From the NCBI GenBank assembly GCA_029224185.1, contig CM055205.1, positions 17,519,942-17,583,941 on the forward strand: DNA of 64,000 bases, in the 5' to 3' direction. Source of the stretch: Karalla daura. Its lineage: Eukaryota > Chordata > Actinopteri > Chaetodontiformes > Leiognathidae. The position numbers were made by a program, and so were the translations under genes. Positions 1 through 12,705 of the stretch are shown here, piece after piece. Numbering within the stretch: the stretch's first letter is position 1; every line of letters begins with the position of its first letter. The notes under the pieces were generated by a model, which was not told the origin of the DNA, did no database searches, and saw only the letters and a list, made by a program, of their open reading frames with translations.

Positions 1-561
1 CTTGGAGCAGAGTAAACGGTAATAAAATTCTTCTAACAAGGCTTTCTTTTATTGCCTTCCCACTGTTTTCATCTCATTTCAGACTCTCAGTCTGCGCTCC
101 TTAATGGCCCCCGATTCAAATTTACTCTAATGAGGCGGGGTGGAGCGCCAGACGAGGCAGAAACAAGAGACGGAGCGAGAGGAAGTGCGAGGTCCAGTCG
201 CGGCTCGGATAAAAAGGTCACGGCTCTCCAGAGGATGACGAGAGCGCTCGGGGTCATCCACACTCACACAAGGTCTCATCGTAAAGGACAGCGCTGTCGT
301 GGGATGTTTGGAAACATGAGGAGCGAGTGAAATCTAAAAATTTCTATCGAATAAACTGTCATCTGTCATCTGTGTAAAAAGTTGCCAAGCTCTATTGTTT
401 TAGCAAGTGACTTAAGGTCACTTTATCATTCATGTCAGGACCATTCTTGGTCCCTCTCCTTAGGACTCTGATGAAGTTTCAGCTCTAAAAGAACTCTTAC
501 TTAATGCATATTTCTCTCCACAAAACATACTGTACATTCATGCTGACCAAGGACTGGATTT
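1..561. other. Noncoding, single-copy
   Basis: No gene seen. 115-340 is somewhat CpG-richer (GACGGAGCGAGAGGAAGTGC). The rest is AT-rich with no repeat. Confidence 0.6.
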
Positions 562-715
562 TCTCTATGGTGTGTGTTTTCACTCTGCGATGGACCGGTG
601 ACCTGACCAGGGGTGTATTCTCTGCCTCCAACCCTTTGAGCTCTGGGATAGGTGCCAGCAGACCCCAGTGACATCGCTTGGGTACAAATCAGGTTAGAAA
701 CTGAATGAATGAATG
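562..715 (+). mobile_element. SINE fragment (3' body), tRNA-derived teleost type
   Basis: Contains the typical order of the common teleost tRNA-derived SINE body: GCGATGGACCGGTGACCTG, a CCAGGGGTGTATTCT segment, CTGGGATAGGTGCCAGCAG, then a GAATGAATGAATGA tail. The tRNA-like head is missing. The family assignment comes from the recognised consensus and not from a search. Confidence 0.65.
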
Positions 716-1575
716 AGCAAAAGAAGAAAATTCCCAGACAGCATACATATTTATACCCTTAACTTTTTTTTCTCTCTTTTTTTTCCCTTGCTGATTAAGT
801 TGAGTTTCTGACATTTCGTAATGTATCATCATGGATCCACATGTCAGAACAACATTAACTGTGTGAGAAAATGTCAGCGACAAAGTTAATTAAAGCCGAA
901 AGGCCAGATTTTCTGTTTAACTGGCTCAGTGTGTGGACAGAGATGTGCCGGGTGGGGACTCTGACAGACACGGACACCCAGCATTTGTCATCCATCAAGC
1001 AGCGAGGACAGCCCGCTGTCATCACCTCACAGGAGCCGTCAATTTCATTATTTCCCCCTCTGTCCGTCTCCCAGTCCGCCTGTCGTCCGTCTCATCTCAT
1101 CCACGCTGTCTCACATTCACCTTAGCATCTTCTGCGCTGTGGCTGACGACTTTACATTAAGTGTACGGAGAGAGGTCACAGCAGGAGGAGGGGCGTAGAC
1201 ACACACACACACACACAAAAAACAAGCCAGCATTCCCATGGAGACACAAGTTTGTACAGACACACACACCACATGCACACGCACACACACACACATACAC
1301 ACGTATTCCAGGGGAGCGCAGGGATGTTTGAGGGGTGGAAGTAATCTCCCATGAATATTCCATCGCAGCAGCAGCGAGCCATTTTAATTATCAGCCCCTC
1401 CCAGGCCCTGTGTGAGGTCTAGCCCAGGTAAATTAGGCTCGGCAAACACCCCGTCTTCAACCCCACCCAATTCAATATGATGTCAAATAGAGCACAGCGG
1501 TCTCCCAGCGCACACAAAGCACGCACTCTGCTGTGTGCGCACAGAGCTGGTGGTGGGTCTGGGAGCTGGACGCGT

Positions 1576-1578
<3 letters not shown>

Positions 1579-1631
<53 letters not shown>
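1579..1631. repeat. (GT)26 microsatellite
   Basis: An uninterrupted GT run. Shorter CA tracts lie at 1196-1217 and 1260-1303. Confidence 0.97.
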
Positions 1632-1633
<2 letters not shown>

Positions 1634-4020
1634 TGCGTGAGTGACATATGGGGAAAGAGAAAACAGGAACAGGCGATTGCTGTGTTTGATGCAGTGAAAC
1701 ACATGCACTAATGCACATGTCAGTATTCATATACTGATTTATATATATATATATGTGAAACTGATCTAATCAGATCAGCGATTGCAACAGTTCCCTCCTT
1801 ATATTTACCACAATGACATAATCTCCCAACATTCCCAACGTTCCCAGCATTCTCATATATTTAATGCATACATTCCAATCGCAGATGTTGTAATCTCGTT
1901 ACACTTTCGGCCTCCCACATCTGGCTACAGAGAAGCCGTTTCATTTTCCATGTGTTTCAGTCAGTGCTTGTGTACGTCATGTTTTGGTTATGCTGATTTA
2001 TTCAGCACACGCATCTCGGTTTCTATCTCCTTCCCACTGAAGGAGCTTTAGGGTCGTACGGGTCAGCTCACCTTCCACTGAGGCTGCCATGTGCTGCACC
2101 CACTGTAAAAACCCCATGTGGTGTTTGAGATTCTGGGTTTTGGACATAAAATTGAATTGTTTGTTTAAAAATTCCTCTCAGAAGACTCTCTCACTTTGGA
2201 GATGTCAATCCTCTAAAAGCAAATCTGCGCATCTGGAACATTAAAGTGCCTTTTCAACAAAATGGACATATTTGTATCAGTGCGTCTGCTGCAAGACTGT
2301 CACACTAAATTGACTTCTCATTTTCAAAATGTGGATGTGTGGAAGATTGTTTTTGTAGTCCTAGATGTTTTTAATCCTGAGTATGAATGAAGATTTTCAC
2401 TCATGGCATCCTATGTTACTGCCTGCATCTTTTTTTTCTCCATTTTGCTTCATTTAAGAAGGTAAACATCTAATTACAACTCATTCACAAAATAGCAGTT
2501 TGATTAATTTTTGCCTTTCTCTGCAAATGTATACTGTACAACACCAATGAAGCCTCACTCACCATGTAAAGTTGATGTTAAGTTCACTAGGTACATTTAC
2601 TCATTATTTCAGGTATCTTTCTGTCATTGTCAGCGGCGACCTTGGTGAATCAAAAACGGATTCAAAGCCACCGAGAATAAAAAAAATGTAAAAAAATAAA
2701 AAGAGAAAAAGGCGGCTGTTCATGGCTGCGTCTGAGCGCCCAGCTACATCAAAGTAACCGAGGGGTTGGAGTCGGATCAGGTAAGACTCAGGTGCTCCAC
2801 TAAAGATATCCATCATCTCTTATCTTCTTGATGTTTAATCTACTCCAAACCCTGTCTACACTCTCTGGCCCGGCCCGTGGAAACAGGCCTCGGTGCAAAC
2901 ACAGTCTTCAATCTTCTGCTCCTCCCGCTGTCTCAGGAGTGATCATCGGACCCCCTGAACAGCGCCATCGCTTTTTCTGCCCACTAATAACGTGCTCTCT
3001 GCTCCCGCCTCGCTCTGCAACGCTCCTAATCACAAGGACAGGCAGAGCCCCGGCCCCGGCTGGCAGCATTATCATAATCAGGGCAGGTCGGGAGACAGGT
3101 ATTCAATTAGCCGCCTTGAAAAACACATCAGTGCTCGCAGGGGCCTGGCGGGTGTCTGCAGAGCGCCTGGTGAGGGATTTACCACCGCATTTAATCTGCA
3201 TGCCCTTAAAAGTGGGAGGCCGGTTTTTCATCTGACACGGAGCAATAACATGAGAAACGCGGGCGTGTGAAGTGCTGCTCTGACGAGGGCTTTGAAGATC
3301 CGCAAAAGTTAAAAAGTTGTCCGATAATAAAAGAGACGGACGAGCCCAGGTGTCCCTCAAGCTATAAATATGTGTTTTATCCATTGTGGCGGTTTGTGAA
3401 AAGAGTCGTGAAGTTTCAGGAAAGGTCTTAGTGAACAATTACATTAGATTGGGAACTTTGAAATAACCCTGGGATGCATCATTCATCACAGCTCAGTGTC
3501 TAGAAAAGAGAAGTTTCTGCCACTCTCTCTATAGACTCGGTCTTTAGGTCTAGATTATAATCAGTGTTGTCAATGAGAAATGGATAAAAGCTTTCCTTGA
3601 CACAACACAACTTCAACACTCGACTTCACTACGACCATGAGACATGCTCTCCTACATAAAGGAATGAGGCTGAAGAAAATGTCACATAAATGCTGCAACA
3701 CGACTTGTTTCCATTAAATATGTGTTCATTGAGATCTTTCATAGCCTTGGAGTTCAATTATTTATGTATCTACCTCTTTAAAAAAGAAATCTGAAACAAG
3801 AAAGAGCACAAAGTCCTTCTAGAAGTTTTCCAGAGTGTATTTAAACCATGGCCTGACACCTACTGTATATAAATGATTACGTGACTTTATGTTTCTTGTT
3901 GGTGGAGTTAAATTATAAAAGTTTTAAAGCCTTGGGCGAAACGATGGGTCAGTGAACAACACGGACTCAACATAGCAAAAATGTCCCTTGGTCAAATCCT
4001 CAATCAGACAGAGGATACTT

Positions 4021-4052
4021 TTGTGGAGTTTGCATGTTCTCCACAAAACATT
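4021..4052 (+). mobile_element. Very short SINE-body remnant
   Basis: TGTGGAGTTTGCATGTTCTC is the hallmark first part of the SINE body, followed by unrelated sequence. It is too short to orient the rest of the element. Confidence 0.45.
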
Positions 4053-4742
4053 TGAGACTTGTTCAGCGCAATGCAACACTCTTTATCCACTGATCCCTCA
4101 GAGTCCGTTTGCTCTATTTAATGCATAAAAATAACAATCGCCACTCTATTGCACCTGCTCCCCAACCTGTGTGCTATGCAAATACAACTGTACTTTTCCC
4201 TCACATTGCTTTATATGCAAAGTTGGATTTCACACATTTTAATCAGCATGGAAAACCTAATCATACATTCCACATAAAGTGTAACGTGACCTGCGACTTC
4301 AGCTGTCACACGCGATGCTCTGGATGCAGATGGCGACTGTCAGTCCGCGTGCAGGCGAGCGAACGATGTAATGAATCCGCTGTGTTGTTGAATGTGATTA
4401 GATATGCTGGATTTTACAGTCCGTATATGAGCCATGTTGTGTTTGTGTGTGTGTTTGTGTGTGTGTGTGCGTTTGTGTGTGTGTGCTATGAATAGTCTGC
4501 TAAGATGTGGCTGAACAACCATGTCTTGTACTGTTTAAATTATGAATAAATTGTCAACAGCTGCATGGACAATGATTTCTTAAATCTTGAGGCTTCCTCA
4601 CAAACAAATTGCTAACAGTAGTCATGTGTCAATGCATGCACATGTTGGATTTTTGATTTAAACTTGCTTTGGTAAGCACAATACAAATGCAACAGGTAGA
4701 AGCACTTTCTCTACAGTAAATGTTTTGTCATACCTCATTTAA

Positions 4743-5065
4743 CCCTTGTATTGTATTAGAAAGCTGCACACACCTTTTATTGTTAGTGAGTCAAATTTGA
4801 CCCAAAATTCTCCAATCTTAAATATACCTCTAATTCCCATTTGTAGAAACTGTCTATAAAAACTGATAATAGACACACTTTATGGATACTTTAAGTAATT
4901 ACTAGTGAATTATAAGTGGAAAAAAAGAATTTCTTTTGTTGTGCTAAAATAGCTATTTCTGAGTATATCATGAAGTCTCATAGCAGTACAAAAAAAATAG
5001 TACTTTACATGTACTTGAACTTGAAAATGGGTCAGATTTGACCCAAACTCTAAACAATAGGAGGG
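4743..5065. mobile_element. piggyBac-type MITE (323 bp)
   Basis: Inverted ends CCCTTGTATTGT (4743-4754) and, as reverse complement, CCCTCCTATTGT (5054-5065) differ at two positions. The element is flanked by TTAA on the left (4739-4742) and TTAG on the right, which fits the TTAA target preference of piggyBac elements with one later substitution. Subterminal GTCAAATTTGACCC near 4791 and GGGTCAGATTTGACCC near 5029 are partial palindromes. There is no coding capacity, so it is a non-autonomous derivative. The superfamily call rests on TTAA plus CCCT ends only. Confidence 0.65.
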
Positions 5066-5810
5066 TTAGATGACTAATAACTAATGAATAGGATAAAACA
5101 ATTGGAGATCAAGTAATGTGCGCAGATTTCATCAATGTCTTATTGCAATAGTTGGAAAAGGAAACACTGAGGCTTAAATCCTAAAAACAGTTAAGTTGCA
5201 ATATTTAATGAATTCACATTGTTCGTACTATTTTACACAAACTAGTTCATTAAAGTGCCTGTTGGTCAGCAGCTGGGAGCAGGGGTAAATTGCGTTGTGT
5301 GTGTATACATATGTATAAAAACACATTAGTGTGTGTATCAGAGCATAACCAATCTCCTTACAGTCCCACATATCATTATGCATTAGTGTATTAGGTGACG
5401 CTATCAGCCTGCGGAGCTGGCACATTAGCACAATGTGTGTATGGCCATCCCTCATACGGTAGGGAGTGATGAAATGGGCATAAATAGCAGGGAGACACAC
5501 ACACACAAACACACACAAACACAAGGTGGAAACGCAAACAGCCTGGTTGTTCTCCACAAAAAAACAAGGAAAAGAAAAGTAAAAAAAACAAAAAGAGAGA
5601 GGGCCGGCAGGAAGAGGCATTATTAGTTTTTTGTATATTTGTTTCTGTTTGCTGTGACTTTGGCTCCGTTCATTTAAATTCAGTTTAGTTTTTGCTTAGT
5701 TCATTGTATTTGCACGGGGATACACGGAGGTGAGAAATGAAACAATGCTAAGTAATAACAACCTTGGAAAATAGATTTATCACTTAAACAGGAGAAGGGG
5801 AGAGAGGGAA

Positions 5811-5811
5811 G

Positions 5812-5843
<32 letters not shown>

Positions 5844-5853
5844 GAGAGAGAGT
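5811..5853. repeat. (GA)n microsatellite
   Basis: GA units with a single CGAG interruption at 5830. Confidence 0.95.
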
Positions 5854-5924
5854 GAGACTGGAGGCCTTAATGGAAGTATATTGTGTCACGGTGCCATAAA
5901 TATTCAGTTTTCAAGTGGGGCAGC

Positions 5925-6000
5925 ACCCCTCCACCCCTCCACCCCTCCACCCCTCCATCCCTCCAGCACCTCCATCCCCTCCACCCCCTCCACCCTCTCC
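5925..6000. repeat. CCTCCACCC minisatellite
   Basis: About eight 9-bp units of the type ACCCCTCCA, with CATC variants, all on the pyrimidine strand. It follows a GA microsatellite by 70 bp. Confidence 0.85.
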
Positions 6001-6129
6001 CTCACACACACTTCTCTGGTCATTGTGTTGTGTGTGTTTCCTGCATAAATCACTTGAGTAGATTCGAGTTCACACAACTCAAGTGTGTTACTGTTGGCAT
6101 GCAAACATGAGCTGCCTCAGGCCTCTGCC

Positions 6130-6328
6130 CCGTCTGTGTGTGCGTGTGCGTGTGTGTGTGTGTGTGCCCAGGATGGATGCCTGAAGCAGATCTGATGCAC
6201 ACATGAAGCATCTGTGCATCGGGCACACAAACCTGTTCGCAAACAGCGCAAATGTGTGTTTGTGTGTCGCCACTAGCTTGCAAACGCGAAGCGTACAAAT
6301 GTAGCGTGTGTTCAGTACTTGTAGGTGT

Positions 6329-6364
<36 letters not shown>
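6130..6364. repeat. Two TG microsatellites
   Basis: TG runs at 6133-6167 and 6324-6364, separated by single-copy sequence containing the near-palindrome GATGCACACATGAAGCATCT. Confidence 0.93.
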
Positions 6365-6366
<2 letters not shown>

Positions 6367-6907
6367 TCGGCATTACGGCAACAAATCCTTGAAAAGAGAT
6401 CACTCCTCTGACACGTTCCCCATGTGGCACGGTGTGTCGTGAGACCCAGTTCTGTTAGCGAGGAGACAGATTGCTGCAGCTCCATTTCCCATAATCCCAC
6501 TGTCACTTAGGCGGCGCGGTACAAGGCGAGTCCTGCATGTCATCACACGTACTCTCCTTTGCAAACTGCTGCACTTCTAGTTATGGATTCCCGAGTCGGG
6601 CTGGAAAGTGGGGATATCTGTAAAGGTGAAGGATAGAGAATTGCATTAATCTCTCGCCGCAGCTATGGCAGAATATTCTGGCTGTAAAGGATTAAATGGT
6701 CACGCTAAGGCGGGTCGCACAAGGGGAATTTTGTCGTAACATATGACAACAGACAGCTTAATTCCAAAAAATACTCCTAATTCAGGTAAAAGTGAGGATC
6801 AAATGTCTTCCTATTTTTAACAGGTAACACAGTGAAATGGCGACTTAGTGAATTTGTAGAAGGCACTGTTCCTAGACTGTATGTATTCTTATATTTATAG
6901 AAATGAA

Positions 6908-7075
6908 TTTAATCAGAATAGAATAGAATAGAATAGAATGCAATGTGATGGAATGGAATGGAATAGAATGGAAGAGAATAAGAATGCAATGCAGTTCAAT
7001 GCAAGAGAATGGAAAGGAATGAAAAAGCATGGAATACAATGTGATGGAATGTGATGGAATGGAATGGAATGCAAT
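6908..7075. repeat. GAATA/GGAAT pentamer tract
   Basis: Starts with GAATAGAATAGAATAGAAT and degrades into GGAATGGAAT, GCAATGTGATGGAAT and related units over 160 bp. It is a degenerate simple satellite. Confidence 0.85.
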
Positions 7076-7325
7076 AAATCATATTAATATAGTTTTCTAC
7101 TATTTTTTTTACCTAGGCATCTTCTTTTTCTGTTTTTATTTACCTGGTTTTATAGTCGCCTAGTACATTACATCATTCCGCACTGCATCCTTTGATGATT
7201 GAGAAATAAATATATATCTCTCTGTAAGAGGATTCATGCATTTCCCAGGTTGCACCCTAGCTGGATACTATTAGTGAAAGTGTCATTTGTCAACATAAAC
7301 AAACCAGTGCCTGTTTCTCTTACAG

Positions 7326-7520
7326 TCCAAAAAATGCATGTGTTTGGTTGACTGGAGACTCTCATTTGCCTCTAAGTGTGTGTCCTGTGATGTACTGGTG
7401 ACCTGGCCTGTCCAGCGTGTATTCTCTGTCTTCACCCAACATGAACTGGACACACACTTCAGCAGATCCTTGTGACACTGTTAGGTAAAAAGATGGTCAG
7501 AGCATGGATGGATGGATGGA
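7326..7520 (+). mobile_element. SINE fragment (3' body and tail)
   Basis: Starts near AAAAAATGCATGTGTTTGGT and continues through GGAGACTCTCATTTGCCTCT, GATGTACTGGTGACCTGGCC, CCAGCGTGTATTCTCTGTC and a short ATGGATGGATGG tail. It is the same SINE body as at 562-715 but includes more of the 5' part. The tRNA head is absent. Confidence 0.68.
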
Positions 7521-8302
7521 AATGTCTCTCTGTCTTGTCTTTTTTTATTGTAACAGTAACTTGGTGTTGGACATATTGTGTGCGTATCAACTAGAGACAG
7601 AGTTTCTGGTTGCAGAGGGGAATCAGAAGTCAAAAGGAGCCAGAAGTGGGATTGAAGCTCGAAGACGAGACTTTTTGGATAATCCGAGATAATCCTCGGG
7701 GGGCAGAATCTCGGTCAAAAAGGCAACATATGGCGTCAGACAAAAAGAGTGTGAAGGCAAGCAGGAGGGCAACTTCACAGTCGCAATTCAGCTGAAATCA
7801 GCTGTCAGCTTTATGAGTCTGCCACGAGTCAGACAGTTCTCAGACCCCTGACTCATAGCAAAGCCAGCAGCCACAAAAAGAAAAGAATCCACCGCTCCTG
7901 AGATAATTTATGCTCCTAAATTCAAGTAAAAAAAAATAAAAAATCTGAAACTTTCCCTCACTGTAACTTCTGGTGAGTCAGGGTAAAGTCACTCTGGCAA
8001 ACTTTCAAGTAAATCAAACACAAATCAATCTGTGATGAGGGGAAATGATGAGGCTTCAGTCGTAATTGACTTGATTGATTGGAGGGATCCCAGCGGCGGA
8101 CTGAGGAGGCGACAGAACATCTGCAGCCGCAGCTCCCCGGGTTTTCATCCAGACAAATCGAGGACACTGCTTTCATCTCTGCAAGAGCAGGGGGCGACAC
8201 GCGGAGGAGGAGGAGGAGGAGAAGGAGGAGGTGGTGGCCGCGGGGTGGATGCTCCACACCTGAGACGGAGGAGAGGAGGCCGAGGGCATGAAAGAAGTGA
8301 CA

Positions 8303-8905
8303 CTTTAAAGGAGACACAGAATGAAAAATGCTTTTTGCCTCAGCTTTGTTGAATAGCAACAGTCTGTACCCAACAAAAGATGCATGACAGGTCCAAAAGC
8401 CAAAACATCGCATAGAGTTAAGAATTATGTTTATTGCCTAGTATATAGAGAGCTATATAGGTGCAAACAAGTGAGGCAAATAGCATAAATATGAACAAAT
8501 TAACCCAGAAAGCTAGGAATAAGGTGAAGAAGAACAAACAAGAGCAATAATAAGTGTGATCAAGTGATCAAGGCTGTTTCACCAATAAGATGTATGTACA
8601 CAAGATTTACATGGTCCCTGCAAGTCCATACAGATCTCTGCAATGTGATGTGATGTGAAATACAAGTATGACACAAAGCATACCAAACCATATCGTATCA
8701 CTGTGAAAGACAAGTAAATGAAGGCAGCCAACTTTTAGGAAGTAGTTTCATGAAGATTTTGGTGAAATATTTGGAACTACGTGCGCCTAGCTCCTCCTTG
8801 GGACCTGATTCCTGCTCCGACATATAAGACTGGGTATGAACGTGCTCCATAGCTGCATTGCTCTAGTTACCACTGAGTTGAGGAAAAAGTTCCTCAAAAT
8901 GATCA
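8303..8905 (+). repeat. Dispersed repeat, copy 1
   Basis: The start (TTTAAAGGAGACACAGAATG, CTCAGCTTTGTTGAATAGCA) resembles 52539-52600 and the end (ATATAAGACTGGGTATGAAC, GTGCTCCATAGCTGCATTGC) resembles 42418-42480. Three partial copies in 64 kb suggest an old interspersed repeat. I cannot assign it to a named family. The middle (8420-8720) is AT-rich and matches nothing else seen here. Confidence 0.45.
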
Positions 8906-11775
8906 AGGAACATAAAGTCAGGTGATCGTTTAAGGTGGGCATTACAATCAGCACATAAGGCTGAGACGGTCTGTAATATTATGTTTAATAAGAAAATAAC
9001 TTCTGAAGCATTTCTCATTAAACCAATGTTCAGTAGCTCATATTTTAACCTCAGAGAACATGGATAAACACTCGACAACAAGCATTCTAGGTCTGAAAAG
9101 CCTTCGCCGGAGGGATGAAGACAGGCTTGTCTCTCTCTCCATCTCTCTGTTTTCTTCTTTAAAACGTGTGTGTGTGGGTGTTAAGTGTGCGCACAACAAC
9201 CGCCTCATTATTTGCTTCCCATCAGGGTCACAACTCTCCTCTGCAGACACTGACTCTCTCCACCCACTCATGTTCCACAGTCATTAGCACAGAACATTAC
9301 ACTAAGTCTCATTTACACCACACACGTATACATGCACAACTCAGCTGTACACCTTTGTCTCTCTCTCTTTCTCCCTGTCTCTCTCTGTCTCTCCCTCTCT
9401 ATGCCTTCTGCTAGTTTCTCTCACACCGTTAATCCCGCGGACTGTTCAGAATCATCCGGCAGTCCAGTTCTCTGGCTGAGATTAAGACGAACCTTGTCTC
9501 ATTAGCGCCTCATTAGCACATCAGATAGCAGGTTTAACAGAGGGAGGAGACAGTGAGAATGTACAGGATGGAGCAATCCTATAGAGAGCAGGATCCGATG
9601 CTAAATAAAAAAGCACACTTTAAAGAGCCTTGTTATCCCCAGCCCGCATGTGTTTATAGTTTGTAGTGGAAAACGGGACCTCAGGCTTCAAACAGCATCC
9701 TGCCGAGTGCCACTGGAAGACACATAAGCATGATTAAAGACTGTTATCCAGCAGAGAGGAGGGGGAAGGACGAGGTGTCTGCAAATAGCATGTGATGTTT
9801 ATTATTAGGACTATTCTCAGGTGGACAAATACTTATAATAAGTGGGTGGTCAAGCGGGAAACCAGAGTAGGAGCCTTCAACTTACGCAAATATACGTAGA
9901 GAATAAATCTGATGTATGGGCACACACACACATGCATACACGCACACACATGCACGCACACACGCTAAGATGTGTCTCCCAGGCTTCATAACTGTCGGTC
10001 TGTAGTCATCTTGCAGGCAATCAATGAGAATTCATCGCCGCATCACTCCTAATCATTTCCAGTCATCTGGGATCCCACTGCAAGATCGAATACTGGCCGC
10101 AAAACCAGCTTAATCCGAGGAATTCAGAGACCTCCATCCCGCGGACGCTTTGCCTGGATGCACACAAAGCGGTGACAGCGGAGATCGCCATCATTTTCTT
10201 GTTAAGTGAGTGCAGAGGCTTGTACAAAACATTTGATGGATCGAGGAGAGAAAACTGTGGGAATGAGAGCATTTACCTCGGAATATCAGCCCGACGAACG
10301 CCGGTTACATCATCCAGCGGAGCAGACTGAATATCATAAAGTCTGAACATGTCTGGAAAAAAAAAAAAAAAAGCCCCGACTCTGACCCTGTGTGATTTCA
10401 CCAAAACATGGACAGATATTTAACAAGCTGAAATGTAACAAGTTGAAATGGTGACGGTAAAAAAAAATGTGTGATGATTCTAATTAGTGAGGAGAGGAGG
10501 CGGAAGATATGCTTATAAGTTTTAGTGAGAATTAAATTATGTTTAAATATCATCCGATCATTAAAAAAAACACTTGCATTAAAAGCAACCAACTAAAAAA
10601 GTCTCGAATCGACCTATACATGCATATTTTTGAATTTTTGACCACCCTACTCATGTTTGTAAAATGCATTTTTACACAGTTTAAATATTTATGCTATATT
10701 TGTATAGCTCATAGTTTTTACTCTGGTGCATAATTTATATTCTATTTGCTTCATGGTACACTCCTCTGTGAAGTTTGCATACTCTGCACTCCTGGTTTTT
10801 CGCACTTTGGGCTAAATGTCAAACTGCATTTTGCTTGCCGAAACACCTGCGCCACTGTATGTGTGGTGACAAGAAGGTTTAATCTGATCTAATCTAGCAA
10901 GATGTTTCCATTTAAACCAAGGGTTCATGCATAAGAACAGCTAGTTGTTATTACTAGCCTGAAGATAAACACCCCAAAAAAAAGAAAATCTCTGGATTAT
11001 GTCCAGAAAACGTACGGAATCGAGCAAATGCTGATATCCATGAAACGCTCTCATGTCCTTGTCCCTCCAGTTATGACCAACGAGTATCCTGCTTCCGTTC
11101 GGATACTCAGCTGAGTACCCCATGACGAGAGCCCCGCAGGCTTATTCCCTCCCAATTTAAACAAATCTTTCCTTCATGCAATTAGTAGCAGAGGCCTAAT
11201 TCCTGTGTCCTCAGCTCCCACTGCCAGCCCATTAACCCGTGGGCCATCGCTGTGGCTGGCTCCAATAGAAGTCAGCAGGCTGCAGCCCGTGGGCTTAGCG
11301 CAGAATAAATCCCCCCACATATCAATGCGGTTTAAGCTGAGCAGGCTGATATATCTGCTCCCGCTGCTGGGGGTCACGCTGCGCTGGCAGGACGCCAGCT
11401 GCGACAGTCAAAACTAATAATGTAGAAGTCATGATACGCGGTATATTCTCAGGCCGGGGGGGAGTAAACATCTCCCCGAAAATCTGCCTCCGTCCGAGTC
11501 ACAGCTCGACCACCAGGACCGTCAACGGTTCCGACGAGGTGTGTTTCCTGAATTGGTTCAGTTTTGAGTTGGAATTTCAATTCATGTTGGTTTGAACCCA
11601 ACAGGATTTTGAGGTCAGATTTGCACCAGGAGGAGCAATTCAATTAATTGTGATTCAAAGAAATTCCATTTAGACACATTACAGAAAACATGAATTGGAC
11701 TTGACATATATTTTGCTTTGGTTTTAGAAGAGTTTAAAGTCTTCTATAATGTTCCACCATCATCTCTTACCTGAT
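8906..11775. other. Noncoding, single-copy
   Basis: No gene seen. A CA-rich tract lies at 9924-9964 and an A15 run near 10360. 9430-9530 and 10000-10280 are mixed-composition blocks. 11150-11420 stands out: GCCTAATTCCTGTGTCCTCA, CCCATTAACCCGTGGG and AATCCCCCCACATATCAATG, no repeat, both CpG and ATTA cores; it looks like an enhancer-type conserved element (inference). Confidence 0.5.
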
Positions 11776-12130
11776 CTGGTGGAGTGATGAGCACTGTTGC
11801 ACCACAGCATAGAGGTTGTGGGTTTGAATCCCTGCTCAAGGGCTGAGCTTGTCTGCAGAGTCTGTGTGAACTTTCCTGTGTGCATGGTTTTTCTCCACAA
11901 TTAAAAAAAAGTCTGAACTGCAGAGACAGAGATGCAGACCAGGCCACTAACTTAGCTATGCCCTGCTGATAGGATACATACCTAAATGGGAAGTCTTATC
12001 AAATGAAGCAGAACAAAAACCATACAGTTCCACTCACAGCCCTGCTACACTCTGACCTCAATACCAACCCTGTGTGCGCTGGGACAGGCTCCAGCACTGG
12101 GCCGACCACTGAGGATACAGATATAAGACA
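11776..12130 (+). mobile_element. tRNA-derived SINE with B box, probably interrupted
   Basis: The head (11776-11905) carries a tRNA-like start (TGGTGGAGTGATGAGCACTG), TTGCACCACAGCATAGAGGT and a Pol III B box (GGTTTGAATCCC at 11821-11832), followed by TCTGTGTGAACTTTCCTGTG. A tail-like piece, GCGCTGGGACAGGCTCCAGC, follows near 12070. The 150 bp between head and tail does not match the usual body, so an insertion or two separate fragments are both possible. Confidence 0.6.
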
Positions 12131-12634
12131 AACATCACATACTGTAGTGTCTACCAGCATTTGTACGTAGATCACAGAAATATGTTTCTCTCTCTGAACC
12201 TCTGGAGCTTCTCTCTCTGAGCTGTCCCAGTTAAACCGACCCTGTGCTCCACCATCAAAACCGTCCTGACAAAGCGCTGCCAACTTTGTCACTATCGACG
12301 ACTTTGTGTCCCATTAAACCCGGGTCATCGCTCAAAGCGCTGGACACCCGCAGCTCTGTGCGCTCCCCGGGTTCAGACCAAGCAAGGCGAGCTAATGCTA
12401 ATGCTTCCATGCGACAGGGCAGTAAAGTAAATTACGTGGGATAATCATGCGGCGCCGTCGGCGGTACAATAACTGCCAGACCGCCTTGATTTTTTTATTT
12501 ATTTATTTATTTTGCTGCACCTGTTATTGAATAATGACAGAAGTAAATGCAGGTTCCGCACCGGCCACAATTTATCATCGCTCATCGACAGCTGGCGCAC
12601 AGAGAGTGAGGGTGGGTGGGTGGAGGGAGGGATG

Positions 12635-12705
<71 letters not shown>

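Larger units (their letters stand above)
716..4742. other. Noncoding, single-copy with CA/GT tracts
   Basis: No gene seen. 1310-1450 and 2830-3260 are GC-richer, non-repetitive blocks that look like conserved regulatory DNA; 3060-3230 includes CATTATCATAATCAGGGCAG and a CATTTAATCTGCATGC segment. This is inference from texture only. 3450-4020 and 4500-4740 are plain AT-rich DNA. A TG-rich tract lies at 4441-4486. Confidence 0.5.
5066..8302. other. Noncoding with simple repeats and a SINE
   Basis: No gene seen. 5335-5490 (CATATCATTATGCATTAGTG and neighbours) and 6580-6730 (GAATTGCATTAATCTCTCGC, GGATTAAATGGTCACGC) are non-repetitive blocks that could be regulatory. 7530-7960 is plain. 8070-8290 is CpG-rich, with a GGA repeat (8206-8232) and a CTCF-like core, GAGCAGGGGGCGAC (8185-8198). 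Confidence 0.5.

Noticed and set aside
4441..4486. Cysteine-rich peptide (VCVFVCVCAFVCV) from open frames
   Set aside because: Produced by translating a GT microsatellite. The same artefact occurs at many CA/GT tracts in the window.
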